Shown here: positions 1 to 8,144 of the stretch, one piece after another
Position numbering within the stretch: position 1 is the first letter of the stretch
Layout of the letters: each line of letters starts with the position of its first letter
Assembly: GCA_003241595.1 (NCBI GenBank)
Contig: QFOU01000019.1
Span: 1-39,057, forward strand
From: Pseudomonas fluorescens
Lineage (GTDB): Bacteria > Pseudomonadota > Alphaproteobacteria > UBA2136 > UBA6156
DNA length: 39,057 nucleotides
Reading direction: 5' to 3'
Notes under the pieces: generated by a model
What the model was told of the DNA's origin: nothing
Database searches by the model: none
What the model saw: the letters and a program-made list of their open reading frames with translations, nothing else
Made by a program: the position numbers and the translations under genes

Positions 1-287
1 CTGACAAAACATCACTGCAATTACTGCTTGCATTTATATTGACACTTCATGCGGGATGATTCTACCCCGCTGCACATTTTAAATGCACTTTGTCGTGGAG
101 TTATGAAACACTTTTTTGTCTGCCAGCCCCTATGTAAGCCCATCCATACTCAGCCTGCGTGAAAGGGCCTCATGTTTCACAGAAACATGGAACTTATTTC
201 ACAATGTTCCACAAAAATCATGCTTAATCACGGCAACCATTTGTAAAATAAAGGAGACATACGTCCCCCCCATAGCAAACCACGCGC
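1..287. other. Gene-free left edge
   Basis: No convincing coding region is seen. A plus-strand open frame at 116-439 lacks a ribosome binding site and runs antisense into the end of the BON protein gene, so it is not called. A 19-codon frame at 103-162 follows a GGAG at 97-100 but has no recognisable content. The only clear structure is the inverted repeat at 171-189, listed separately. The stretch should hold the 3' end of the minus-strand yraN-BON unit, but no hairpin with a T-run is visible. Confidence 0.5.
171..189. repeat. Perfect 8-bp inverted repeat, parS-like half sites
   Basis: CATGTTTC and GAAACATG are separated by ACA. The core GTTTCACAGAAAC resembles the ParB site GTTTCACGTGAAAC with the centre altered and one base missing. 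It is not followed by a T-run on either strand, so it is not an intrinsic terminator. Binding by ParB is doubtful because the CACGTG centre is lost; it could be an operator for another regulator. Confidence 0.3.
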
Positions 288-968
288 TTAAAATGCAGCA
301 GCGGGAGCAGCTGACCCTAAGCCTCCCTCGCGATCCGTCGGTACAACATTTGCCCGCTCATCATTTGCATTTACACCCTTCACGGTTAGATAATCATGCA
401 CCTGCACAACACCACGCGTTGTCCTTAAGATGTGGATAACATGATCTTTCTCTCCGATTGTCTCTGTATCGCCCATAATGTAAACATGCGCATTTACGAC
501 TGTGATCAGATAGTTCAATGGATAAGCATCACGAGCACCCAGCAAACGCGGTTGAATTTGTGCGGCTATCCATGAATCTTTAGCCTTCTGACCCGCAGTA
601 TAAGCACTCCCTACGAACAACTCATTGTAAACTTTCTTAACACCGGGGCTGCGTCGCACGATATCCAGGACACGATCACCTTCAGCATTTGTCGGGACAA
701 CTCCTGTAAGCAGAGCATCCCCATAAAAAACATCAATACCAATATCAGATAGATAAGCGAATTTTGCTTGAGTTAGATTATCTTTGATACGCACCTTTAC
801 CTCGGTATCGGAAGCAACTTGCTTGGAAGTACGATTCTGAAGTCCCACATAACCCGCACCAGCCGCAGCACCCATTACAACTGGCGCGCAGCCCGCCAAC
901 ACACTACACGCCAAACCAGCTAACATAATTTTAGAAGGATTCAGGGGAAGGAAGGTGAATACACTCAT
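288..968 (-). CDS. BON-domain outer-membrane lipoprotein (DolP/YraP-like)
   Basis: 226 residues. The N-terminus has a lipoprotein signal ending in the lipobox LAGC (Cys 27), so the mature protein should be lipid-anchored, probably at the outer membrane. Two BON-like modules follow, at about residues 50-120 and 128-200, with the usual pattern of a short helix, a GxV strand and a conserved Gly (LLTGVVPTNAEG; VYIMGDTETIGEKDHV). Two BON domains after a lipid anchor is the layout of DolP/YraP, which supports outer-membrane integrity. It lies 64 bases downstream of yraN on the same strand, an association known for this family. Start chosen at the first Met; a second Met at residue 15 (926) would leave a very short signal. 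The C-terminal tail is Gly/Ala-rich. Confidence 0.82.
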   Translation of the reverse strand: MSVFTFLPLNPSKIMLAGLACSVLAGCAPVVMGAAAGAGYVGLQNRTSKQVASDTEVKVRIKDNLTQAKFAYLSDIGIDVFYGDALLTGVVPTNAEGDRVLDIVRRSPGVKKVYNELFVGSAYTAGQKAKDSWIAAQIQPRLLGARDAYPLNYLITVVNAHVYIMGDTETIGEKDHVIHILRTTRGVVQVHDYLTVKGVNANDERANVVPTDREGGLGSAAPAAAF

Positions 969-1032
969 CGCAAGACTTTCTTATTACTTCCATCGTACGA
1001 AGCGAGAAAGCCTGCGTCAACCTTTGTAGACA

Positions 1033-1404
1033 CTAAAGGTAGGGATTGCGTATACGCTTGCAAAAAGGAAATTGGAGAAATACTAGGAATACTTCCAAAC
1101 GGACTGTACAGTTAGAAAAGCGACCACTCACTGCATGCATTTGCCGCTGCAAACGCTGCTTTTGATTCGGCGTTACTGCAAATTGTCCCCGTTGCCGGCT
1201 CCCTCTAAACTTCACTTCAACTAGCACGATCAGACTACCCCGCCTCACAATTAAATCGGTTTGAGCCAGATTCTGAGGAACCTTTAAGGGTGCAAAACCA
1301 CGTATTGCATAGCTTACCATGGCAAGCTTTTCCGCAAAATGGCCGCAACGATGAGGCCCCAAGACCTTGGCAAGGTGATAAAGCAAGGGTACGCTACGCT
1401 CCAT
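1033..1404 (-). CDS. yraN: YraN/UPF0102 family nuclease-like protein
   Basis: About 123 residues from the ATG at 1404; a GTG at 1446 would add 14 residues inside the opposite gene. The core DLIVRRGSLIVLVEVKFR matches the YraN signature (an acidic residue, a strand, then EVK), which belongs to the restriction-endonuclease-like fold. The Glu usually found just before the DLI Asp is replaced here (AQTD), so catalytic competence is uncertain. The start codon overlaps that of the plus-strand LppC gene (ATG at 1403), and no Shine-Dalgarno is visible for either start. In related genomes rsmI normally sits between these two genes (family knowledge); it is absent here. YraN is of uncertain cellular function. 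Confidence 0.75.
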   Translation of the reverse strand: MERSVPLLYHLAKVLGPHRCGHFAEKLAMVSYAIRGFAPLKVPQNLAQTDLIVRRGSLIVLVEVKFRGSRQRGQFAVTPNQKQRLQRQMHAVSGRFSNCTVRLEVFLVFLQFPFCKRIRNPYL

Positions 1405-3016
1405 GAATAGAAGAATAACGCTTTTTTCCACCACTGTTGCAACCACAGTGATTGTTGCCGTTGCACTACCGACGGCATACGTTCACGCCCAAGCTTCTGT
1501 AGCCCAGCCCACCCAAGCTATTGGAAGCCCCGTTCAAGATGGTTTTGACGCAGCCATTCAAGCCCTGCGCAAAAACCAATGGAAAGAGGCTGTACGTCTA
1601 TACACACCTCTCGTGAACATAGATGCGCCTGAACCACGTGCTCAAGCCCGATACGGCTTAGCTGTAGCACTCTCTCAACTCGGCGAAGACTCCAGAGCAC
1701 TTCAATCGCTTGAAGGCACACTTCAGGATGAGTCCCCGCTTGGCAAAGCCATTGGGGAGCTTCGCGGCAATCTTCTTCTTCAACTAGCTGAACGCCACCT
1801 AGCCGAAAAGGGTTACGGCACCCCCAACCCTTGGCTTGCCCAATACGAGCGTCTATTAGAACAACCTAACCGCAACCGCTACGAGCGCTTACGCACAGCC
1901 TCTGCAACCACATCAAACGCTCAAGCCGGCAGCGAGAAAGGCCTGCGCGTCGGAGTCATGCTCCCCTTAAGCGGCCAATTAGCCGACGCAGGCAACAGCA
2001 TCCTTCATGGCTTGCAACTTGGATTGCGCGAATTTGATGGTCGCAGCGGAGCGACAACAGAACTTCTGATTGTCGATACTGCCGCCGATGCACATGCAAT
2101 TGAAAATCTGCGCAACCAACAGCTAGACGTGGTTGTTGGCCCGCTGCTTGCGTCCGATGTCACAAATGCGGCAAGTGTATTCAGCAGTCAAAACATTCCA
2201 CTTCTAGCTCTCAGCAATGATAAGAGCGTTTTTGGGCGCGGAGTATATGCACTCAATTACCTTCCCAGCGAGCAATCCCGCCTCATTGCTCGGGAAGCCA
2301 TCAGTCAAGGCAAGCAACGCTTTGCCGTCTTAGCTCCCTCGACTCCTTATGGAACAGAAGCCTCGGAAGCCTTCAGCGACGAAGTACGTCAAATGGGAGG
2401 TAGTATCCATAAAACTGCGTTCTTTGACCCCAAAGCTACTGATATTGGTACAAGCATTCGCGAAATTGTGGGCTCGGCTGAAAAGGACAATCTGCCTTTT
2501 GACGCCCTGTTTATTCCCGCCCCAGCACCAGCGATGCCGCTTATCAAAGCCCAGCTCAGCTATTACAACATCAACGGCTCCAACGCGCTTTTGCTGGGGA
2601 CTGGCGTTTGGCAAAACAATGTCTTACTCAAAAGCGGTAGCGGCATGGCAGGCAGCTTATTTGCAGCACCTCCAAAAGCGTTCGCCTTTGAGCAAACCTA
2701 TACTTCGACCTTTAATCAAAAACCCACTCCCTTAGCGGTTGTTGGCTATGATGCGGCACGTTTACTTTCCGATATTGCAGCGGAACACCAACGCACTCAG
2801 CAACCCCTTAATGACTTGATTCAGCGACCAGAGGGCTTTTATGGCAGCGGAGGATCTTTCCGATTTGCCGCAAATGGCTTAAGCGAACGCGGTTTGGACG
2901 TTGTACGCATAGGCCGTCAATTCGAAGTGCTATCACCCGCTCTTACACTGCCCGCACTACCTATTCCCACCAATCTCCAACCTAAAGGCAACTCTGGCAA
3001 CTGGCGCTGGCGCTAA
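1403..3016 (+). CDS. Penicillin-binding-protein activator, LppC/LpoA family
   Basis: 537 residues. An N-terminal signal peptide is visible (about residues 1-29, ending VHA before QA), so the protein is exported; no lipobox Cys is present, unlike E. coli LpoA. Residues about 45-150 form a TPR-like helical part (AIQALRKNQWKEAVRLYTPLV). From about residue 180 follows a periplasmic-binding-protein fold (VGVMLPLSGQLADAGNSILHGLQLGLREF; VVVGPLLASDV; VVGYDAARLL). That two-part architecture is typical of LpoA/LppC, which in gammaproteobacteria activates PBP1a; the role in Alphaproteobacteria is inferred. The start lies back to back with yraN, so its promoter must lie inside yraN. It is convergent with holA and shares a terminator hairpin. 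Confidence 0.85.
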   Translation: MNRRITLFSTTVATTVIVAVALPTAYVHAQASVAQPTQAIGSPVQDGFDAAIQALRKNQWKEAVRLYTPLVNIDAPEPRAQARYGLAVALSQLGEDSRALQSLEGTLQDESPLGKAIGELRGNLLLQLAERHLAEKGYGTPNPWLAQYERLLEQPNRNRYERLRTASATTSNAQAGSEKGLRVGVMLPLSGQLADAGNSILHGLQLGLREFDGRSGATTELLIVDTAADAHAIENLRNQQLDVVVGPLLASDVTNAASVFSSQNIPLLALSNDKSVFGRGVYALNYLPSEQSRLIAREAISQGKQRFAVLAPSTPYGTEASEAFSDEVRQMGGSIHKTAFFDPKATDIGTSIREIVGSAEKDNLPFDALFIPAPAPAMPLIKAQLSYYNINGSNALLLGTGVWQNNVLLKSGSGMAGSLFAAPPKAFAFEQTYTSTFNQKPTPLAVVGYDAARLLSDIAAEHQRTQQPLNDLIQRPEGFYGSGGSFRFAANGLSERGLDVVRIGRQFEVLSPALTLPALPIPTNLQPKGNSGNWRWR

Positions 3017-3052
3017 AGCGCCTAAAAACGCATTAAAACAGTTTTAGGCGCT
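3017..3052. terminator. Bidirectional terminator between the LppC gene and holA
   Basis: An 11-bp stem AGCGCCTAAAA (3017-3027) pairs with TTTTAGGCGCT (3042-3052). The A-rich 5' arm and T-rich 3' arm let it work in both directions. It begins immediately after the LppC stop and includes the holA stop codon (3044-3046). Confidence 0.75.
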
Positions 3053-4075
3053 CAGACCGAGAATAGATCGCGATAAAACTAAAACAGGATCTAAATAACC
3101 GCTACGTGCCTGTGAAAGGGTTTCGGAAGCATAGTCGGATAGCGTTCCCAAACGCGCTGCGGGATAACTACCAACCTGATTTAAAAATTCTTGCTGCACA
3201 TTACGCGGAGCCTTTAACTTTCCGGTGATTTTCAGAATCTCTGAATCCGGCTGATTATTGACCTTCAACGCTTGCCCAGCCCGTATACTTTGCAAATGGC
3301 GCAATACCAAGCTAAACGGTGCCGTCAAATCTTCTCCCTGGTGAATTAAGACCTGAAGAAGGCGGTCTGTTTCAGCGCGATTGCGATTTCCAACCGCATC
3401 AGCCAATCTAAATGCGTCAGCAGGAATTGCGCCTGCCAAGCACTCTGAAACATGGATCGCTGAAATGGGACTATCTTCCCCAGCATACAAGATCAGCTTC
3501 TCAACCTCACGTCGAGCAAGCTCTCGATCAGCCCCCAAGCCGGATGCCATTGCTTGAAGAGCATCTGCCTCAACTGCGACACCTGCTGCCTGAAACTCGC
3601 TGCGCAAAAACGCACTCAAATCGCCTGCATTATCCACAAAAAACCTGACAGATAGGGCGTTTGCATGGCTCTCAACAAGCTTAACAAGCGCCGATGACTT
3701 TTCTAAGCAACGGGGCACCGCCAGCACAATCGTTACAGCACTTAACGAGAACTCGAGCGCTGTTTTTACAGCCACTGTTAGCGCTGACAATGTGGACGCA
3801 GATTCTTCGCCTGAAATCCCTGTAATATGAATCAGACGATGAGGACTTGTGAAACTCATGGTCTGCGCACTATCCGCAAGACGCGATGGCACGGCCAACA
3901 CGTCTGTCAAAGTTATCTTTTCCGCAGCAAATGGATCAGAAACATCCACTCCCGTAGCAACAATCACCTGCTGGGCCGCTTGGCGTAATGCCCCCGCGTC
4001 ATCACCCCATAGTAAAACCAGCGGAGGGAGGGAGCTAAGCCGTTGGGCCAGCTGATTGGGATATATGGCGACCAC
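3044..4075 (-). CDS. holA: DNA polymerase III subunit delta
   Basis: 343 residues, full length for HolA. Delta opens the beta clamp within the clamp-loader complex. The N-terminus PPLVLLWGDDAGALRQAAQQV is the family's first strand and helix, and residues about 200-230 contain the helical segment SGLGADRELARREVEKLILYAGE, highly typical of HolA. The C-terminal collar domain follows (SLVLRHLQSIRAGQAL). It starts with GTG at 4075, five bases after the lptE stop, so the two genes are translationally coupled. The lptE-holA pair is a conserved alphaproteobacterial neighbourhood; holA usually adjoins parB, but here parB lies about 5 kb away. Confidence 0.93.
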   Translation of the reverse strand: MVAIYPNQLAQRLSSLPPLVLLWGDDAGALRQAAQQVIVATGVDVSDPFAAEKITLTDVLAVPSRLADSAQTMSFTSPHRLIHITGISGEESASTLSALTVAVKTALEFSLSAVTIVLAVPRCLEKSSALVKLVESHANALSVRFFVDNAGDLSAFLRSEFQAAGVAVEADALQAMASGLGADRELARREVEKLILYAGEDSPISAIHVSECLAGAIPADAFRLADAVGNRNRAETDRLLQVLIHQGEDLTAPFSLVLRHLQSIRAGQALKVNNQPDSEILKITGKLKAPRNVQQEFLNQVGSYPAARLGTLSDYASETLSQARSGYLDPVLVLSRSILGLSA

Positions 4076-4080
4076 AGCTC

Positions 4081-4653
4081 TTACCGCTTTGGCGTTGCTG
4101 CACCAAGCGGCTTTGACTCCGGCATCTTGTGAGTGCTGTAGTAGAGGTATACACGGCGCGATATCTCCGCAGCAAGGTTGCGGGCCGCGGTTTGACGGGA
4201 GTATGTTTTACCAGTTTCGGTGCTAAGTGGCGTGCTTTCCACGTTATATGGCGCACTCGTCGAAAGGCTTGTTGTCAGAAGCGTTTTTCCGTCAGCATCC
4301 TGCAAATTCACATGAGCGGTCAGGTGAATTTCCGCACGCTGAATGGTCGCCGTGCGCTGCACAGCCAAAGTCGTCTCCTCCTCATCAATCGCCACTGTTA
4401 AAGTGTCCATATCTGCGCCCGCATTGGGAAAATCCAGCTTAAGTTGCTGAGATACGGTCTGAGCAACGCGTCTCTCTCCCACGTTCCGCTTGTCCAAATC
4501 CACACCAACCGATCCGACCTGCATACGATGGGCTGCAGAAGAGGCTCCTGCCTGCGGGGCATAGAGAGGAGAATAACTGCATGACATGAGAACTGTAGCC
4601 GAAGCCAACAACGAAAGACGTAAGAACGGGGAGATTTTCATGCGCAGCAGCAT
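4081..4653 (-). CDS. lptE: LPS-assembly lipoprotein LptE
   Basis: 190 residues. Signal peptide with lipobox LMSC (Cys at about residue 25), followed by YSPLYAP, the characteristic start of mature LptE. LptE sits with LptD in the outer membrane and inserts lipopolysaccharide. The region of alternating strands (LTVAIDEEETTLAVQRTATIQRAEIHLTAHVNL) and the helix with RQTAARNLAAEISRRVYLYY near the C-terminus fit the family. It lies between leuS and holA as in many Alphaproteobacteria. A leuS terminator upstream implies its own promoter in 4654-4711. Start is ATG 4653 or the in-frame ATG at 4641 directly before the signal; neither has a clear ribosome binding site. Confidence 0.88.
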   Translation of the reverse strand: MLLRMKISPFLRLSLLASATVLMSCSYSPLYAPQAGASSAAHRMQVGSVGVDLDKRNVGERRVAQTVSQQLKLDFPNAGADMDTLTVAIDEEETTLAVQRTATIQRAEIHLTAHVNLQDADGKTLLTTSLSTSAPYNVESTPLSTETGKTYSRQTAARNLAAEISRRVYLYYSTHKMPESKPLGAATPKR

Positions 4654-4711
4654 AGCGAGGTTATTTGCGACTGGCGAGAGGGGATGTCGAAATTTCCCAT
4701 CAAGTAAACAA

Positions 4712-4742
4712 AAAGGGCTTACCGTAATTCGATAAGCCCTTT
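4712..4742 (-). terminator. Intrinsic terminator of leuS
   Basis: Ten-base arms AAAGGGCTTA and TAAGCCCTTT with an 11-base loop. Read on the minus strand the stem is followed by a T5 run. It lies just past the leuS stop and separates leuS from lptE. Confidence 0.85.
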
Positions 4743-4756
4743 CAAGTTATGACCCC

Positions 4757-7315
4757 TTATACAGCTACAGTCGCGATGTTAACCAAGCGACCTGGAACGT
4801 AGATTTGCTTAGCAATCGTTCTACCCTCCAACCAAGGCCGAACTTCAGCGGACGCGTGTACCGCTGCAAATGCCTCGGTTTCCGCAATATCAACAGGCAG
4901 CTGAATACGCGCACGGAGTTTGCCATCAACCTGAACAATCAGAGTAATCGCATCGTCTTTGACAGCTTCCGCATCAAATTGCGGCCATTCGCTGCCTGCA
5001 AGAGTCTGTTCGTGTCCCAGCATATGCCACATTTCCTCGGTAATATGAGGAACTGCGGGATTCAATAGACGCACAAGATTGATCACACCTGCACGGAATA
5101 GTGCCGGACTGGCTTCTGCAGCGGGAGCCAGAGCATTTGCAAGCTCCATACACGCGGCAACCATGGTATTGTATTGGAAGCGTTCAATATCCTGCGTCAC
5201 CTTAGCAATCGTTTGGTGAATCTTTCGGTTTAGTGTTTTTTCCTCTTCCGATTTAATCTCAACCGGCAGAGCTTCAATTTGAGAAGCTTTTTCTGCAAGG
5301 TTCCAAACGCGGTTCAAGAAACGCCAAGCACCTTCAATCGCGGTCTCAGACCACTCAAGATCGCGCTCTGGTGGAGCCGTAAAGAGCATGTAGAGGCGTA
5401 GTGTATCGGCGCCGTATTTAGCAATCAGACCGTCCGGACTGTCCCCATTATTCTTCGATTTACTGATTTTCTCAGCCGGTTTAACTGTAATGGTTTCTCC
5501 GGTGGATTTTTCGATCCACACGCCGTCACGCTGCTCCACCTGCGAGGGATAGAGGTAAGTTCCATCGGTTTTTTGATATGAGTTACCAATCACCATACCC
5601 TGTGTCAGAAGAGCAGTAAAAGGCTCGGTGGCGCTTACATATCCGCAGTCACGGAGGGCTTTGGTAAAGAAGCGCGCATACAACAGATGAAGAACAGCAT
5701 GTTCAATACCACCAATGTATTGGTCAACACCACCTTCCGCAGGCATCCAATAATCCAGCGCAGCTTTCTCAAGAGGTTGACCGGCTTCAGGGCAGAGGTA
5801 GCGCATAAAATACCAGGAACTGTCCATAAATGTATCCATGGTATCGGTTTCGCGCTGCGCTTTACCACGACAAACCGGGCACTCCACGTGTTTCCAAGTA
5901 GGGTGGTTGGCGAGAGGATTACCCATACCGGTAAACTCGACATCGTAAGGCAAATTAACCGGCAGTTGTTCACGTGGAACCGGCACAATCCCGCAAGCTT
6001 CACAGTAAATAACGGGAATAGGCGCGCCCCAGTAACGTTGACGCCCCATGCCCCAGTCGCGCAGTCGCCATTGAGTGACGCCCTTGCCCCACTTTTCCTG
6101 TTCAGCTTTGGTGATAAGGTTTGTTTTAGCCTCCTGCACGCTTTGACCATTCAGCAAGGGCGAATTGATAAGGACACCATCTCCTGTATACGGCAAGGCG
6201 CTATCTGACTGAATAACCTGTATAATCGGCAAATCGTACTTGGTGGCAAAGGCATGGTCCCGTTCATCGTGCGCCGGAACCCCCATAAGGGCGCCGGTGC
6301 CGTAGTTCGAAAGAACAAAGTTGGCGATGAAGATCGGCAAGTTTTTCCCCGTAAGCGGGTGCACGGCGGTGAACGGTGTTTTGAAGCCTTTCTTTTCCGC
6401 TTTGTCGATCGCTTCCTGAGCGGTACCAAGCGCTTGAGCTTCCACGATAAAGTCTACCGCTTGAGGATCAGACTGTGCGGTCAGTTGTGCCAAGGGATGC
6501 TCGGGCGCAATAGCACAGAAAGTGGCTCCGTAAAGAGTATCCGGGCGCGTCGTAAAGACTTCGAGGGGCTCTATGAGAGTTTTGCCCGTATTATCCTTTA
6601 CCTGAAAGCTAAACTGAAGCCCTTGAGATTTGCCAATCCAATTGGTTTGCATGGTTTTAACGCGTTCGGGCCAGTTGGGTAATTTGTCCACGTCGGCCAA
6701 AAGTTCTTCCGCGTAAGCCGTGATTTTCATGAACCATTGAGGCATTTCACGGCGCTCTACTGGAGCGCCGGAGCGCCAGCCCTTGCCATCTACGACCTGC
6801 TCGTTCGCCAAAACGGTATTATCGATGGGATCCCAGTTCACTAAGCCATTTTTGCGATAGAACAATCCTTTAGCGTAAAGATCGAGGAAGAGCGCCTGCT
6901 GGTGACCGTAATATTCCGGCAGACAGGTGGCCACTTCCTTGGTCCAGTCATAACTCCAGCCGAAGCGTTGCATCATGGCCTTCATGTCGGAAATGCATTT
7001 GAGCGTCCAGTCGCGGGGGTGAACGCCGCGCTTGATGGCGGCGTTCTCTGCGGGAAGGCCGAACGCGTCCCACCCCATAGGATGCATCACATTGAAACCT
7101 TTCGCTCTTTTAAAGCGGGCAAGCACGTCCCCAAGCGTATAATTACGCACGTGACCCATGTGCAATTGACCCGACGGATAGGGCAGCATTTCCAATACGT
7201 AATACTTGGGCTTCGAAGTGTCGACATCGGCAAAGAACGCATTGTGTTCCAGCCACTTGGCCTGCCATTTAGGTTCAATTTCGGAGGGCGTATACTTTTG
7301 CGGAGAGGTATTCAT
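4757..7315 (-). CDS. leuS: Leucyl-tRNA synthetase
   Basis: 852 residues, the usual length. It charges tRNA-Leu with leucine in the cytoplasm. The class I HIGH motif appears as HMGH within PYPSGQLHMGHVRNYT (about residue 50) and the KMSKS loop as KISKS (about residue 620). The CP1 editing domain contains TTRPDTLYGATF and the region GVPAHDERDHAFA with the essential Asp. A Cys cluster (CEACG / CPVC) near residues 435-475 matches the zinc module between editing and catalytic parts. It starts 54 bases after the DUF3576 terminator and is closed by its own terminator. Its 5' part is noticeably richer in GC than its 3' part. Confidence 0.97.
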   Translation of the reverse strand: MNTSPQKYTPSEIEPKWQAKWLEHNAFFADVDTSKPKYYVLEMLPYPSGQLHMGHVRNYTLGDVLARFKRAKGFNVMHPMGWDAFGLPAENAAIKRGVHPRDWTLKCISDMKAMMQRFGWSYDWTKEVATCLPEYYGHQQALFLDLYAKGLFYRKNGLVNWDPIDNTVLANEQVVDGKGWRSGAPVERREMPQWFMKITAYAEELLADVDKLPNWPERVKTMQTNWIGKSQGLQFSFQVKDNTGKTLIEPLEVFTTRPDTLYGATFCAIAPEHPLAQLTAQSDPQAVDFIVEAQALGTAQEAIDKAEKKGFKTPFTAVHPLTGKNLPIFIANFVLSNYGTGALMGVPAHDERDHAFATKYDLPIIQVIQSDSALPYTGDGVLINSPLLNGQSVQEAKTNLITKAEQEKWGKGVTQWRLRDWGMGRQRYWGAPIPVIYCEACGIVPVPREQLPVNLPYDVEFTGMGNPLANHPTWKHVECPVCRGKAQRETDTMDTFMDSSWYFMRYLCPEAGQPLEKAALDYWMPAEGGVDQYIGGIEHAVLHLLYARFFTKALRDCGYVSATEPFTALLTQGMVIGNSYQKTDGTYLYPSQVEQRDGVWIEKSTGETITVKPAEKISKSKNNGDSPDGLIAKYGADTLRLYMLFTAPPERDLEWSETAIEGAWRFLNRVWNLAEKASQIEALPVEIKSEEEKTLNRKIHQTIAKVTQDIERFQYNTMVAACMELANALAPAAEASPALFRAGVINLVRLLNPAVPHITEEMWHMLGHEQTLAGSEWPQFDAEAVKDDAITLIVQVDGKLRARIQLPVDIAETEAFAAVHASAEVRPWLEGRTIAKQIYVPGRLVNIATVAV
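5966..5981. promoter_or_regulatory. parS-like sequence inside leuS (weak)
   Basis: TTGTTCACGTGGAACC keeps the CACGTG centre and the whole right half GTGGAAC of the ParB site; the left half has two swapped bases. It lies in coding sequence, about 4-5 kb from parAB. It could be chance within the codons for REQLPV. Confidence 0.25.
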
Positions 7316-7346
7316 GGCGTTAGTTGTAGCAGGGGTGAGAGGAAAG

Positions 7347-7372
7347 AAAAAGAGGCCCGAGGGCCTCTTTTT
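7347..7372 (-). terminator. Terminator of the DUF3576 gene
   Basis: A 12-bp stem (AAAAAGAGGCCC with GGGCCTCTTTTT) and a two-base loop, T-rich when read on the minus strand. It separates the DUF3576 gene from leuS and could work in both directions. Confidence 0.85.
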
Positions 7373-7383
7373 GCAAAGAGCGT

Positions 7384-7938
7384 TTATTTGGCAAGGGTTT
7401 GCACTTTAAGAGCGCGGGCCTTGGTGAGGATGGTGTCTTCCAGCGCGGTGGTGGTGGCGAGGGACACGACGACATCTTTCCATTCATTTCCAACGCGTTG
7501 CTGACGGAAGAGAGTCACTTTAAGGGCCTCGGCACGCAGGGATTTGCCGAGGATGAGGATGTTGGCGCGAACGCGCTCATCCTGTTGATTTGGTTGCGAA
7601 TACCAATCGGTAACGATGACACCGCCGTTGCTGTCGGCCTGCGTGATCGGCATGAAGGCGATACTCTCCAGCGCAGCCCGCCAGAGGTAGATATTCACAC
7701 CGATATTGGTATTGGCTTCAGTGGCTTGGCCGTTTCCTGAGCCTTTGAATGCGTCGAGCAGATTGCCGGATTCGCCACTGAGGAGGCCAGGGCCTTTGGG
7801 CATATCGGTGGGGTTGACCTCCGGCGCCTCGGTTTGGATATTTTTCCAGCTACTGCAAGCACTTAAACCCGCACCTGCGACCACGACAAGGCCAATTGCG
7901 GCGATATGGGCGGTGACAGTGAACAGTGAGCGAGGCAT
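7384..7938 (-). CDS. DUF3576 family lipoprotein
   Basis: 184 residues from the ATG at 7938, chosen because AAAGGA lies eight bases upstream and the following residues form a signal peptide; the open frame extends 37 codons further without support. The lipobox is LSAC (Cys about residue 28). The mature part contains VNIYLWRAALESIAFMPITQADSNGGVIVTDWY, a strand-helix segment characteristic of DUF3576, then ANILILGKSLRAEALKVTLFRQ. The family is almost restricted to Alphaproteobacteria and commonly sits directly upstream of leuS, as here. Its function is not established; an envelope role is inferred from the lipid anchor. Confidence 0.85.
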   Translation of the reverse strand: MPRSLFTVTAHIAAIGLVVVAGAGLSACSSWKNIQTEAPEVNPTDMPKGPGLLSGESGNLLDAFKGSGNGQATEANTNIGVNIYLWRAALESIAFMPITQADSNGGVIVTDWYSQPNQQDERVRANILILGKSLRAEALKVTLFRQQRVGNEWKDVVVSLATTTALEDTILTKARALKVQTLAK

Positions 7939-8105
7939 ATTGAAATTCCTTTGTTTTTCTCTGCGAAAGTGAGCGGCAGAGGTTGACTTGAGGGCGATGG
8001 TGGCGAGGGGGCTGCGCTTTGTCAAGCCAACTGCCCGCCCTGCGCCCATTAGCGGCGCAACGGAGCGTTAGGAGCTACCCGATACACTTGGGATCATTCC
8101 GCATC

Positions 8106-8127
8106 AAAAAGGGCCCCAACAGGGCCC
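8106..8127 (-). terminator. Terminator of the porin gene
   Basis: GGGCCC (8111-8116) pairs with GGGCCC (8122-8127) around a five-base loop. Read on the minus strand the hairpin is followed by T5 (8106-8110). It lies 17 bases past the porin stop codon. Confidence 0.75.
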
Positions 8128-8144
8128 CTGAATGCGTTTCAAGC

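Noticed and set aside
116..439. 107-codon plus-strand frame at the left edge
   Set aside because: No ribosome binding site and it overlaps the end of the BON protein gene antisense.
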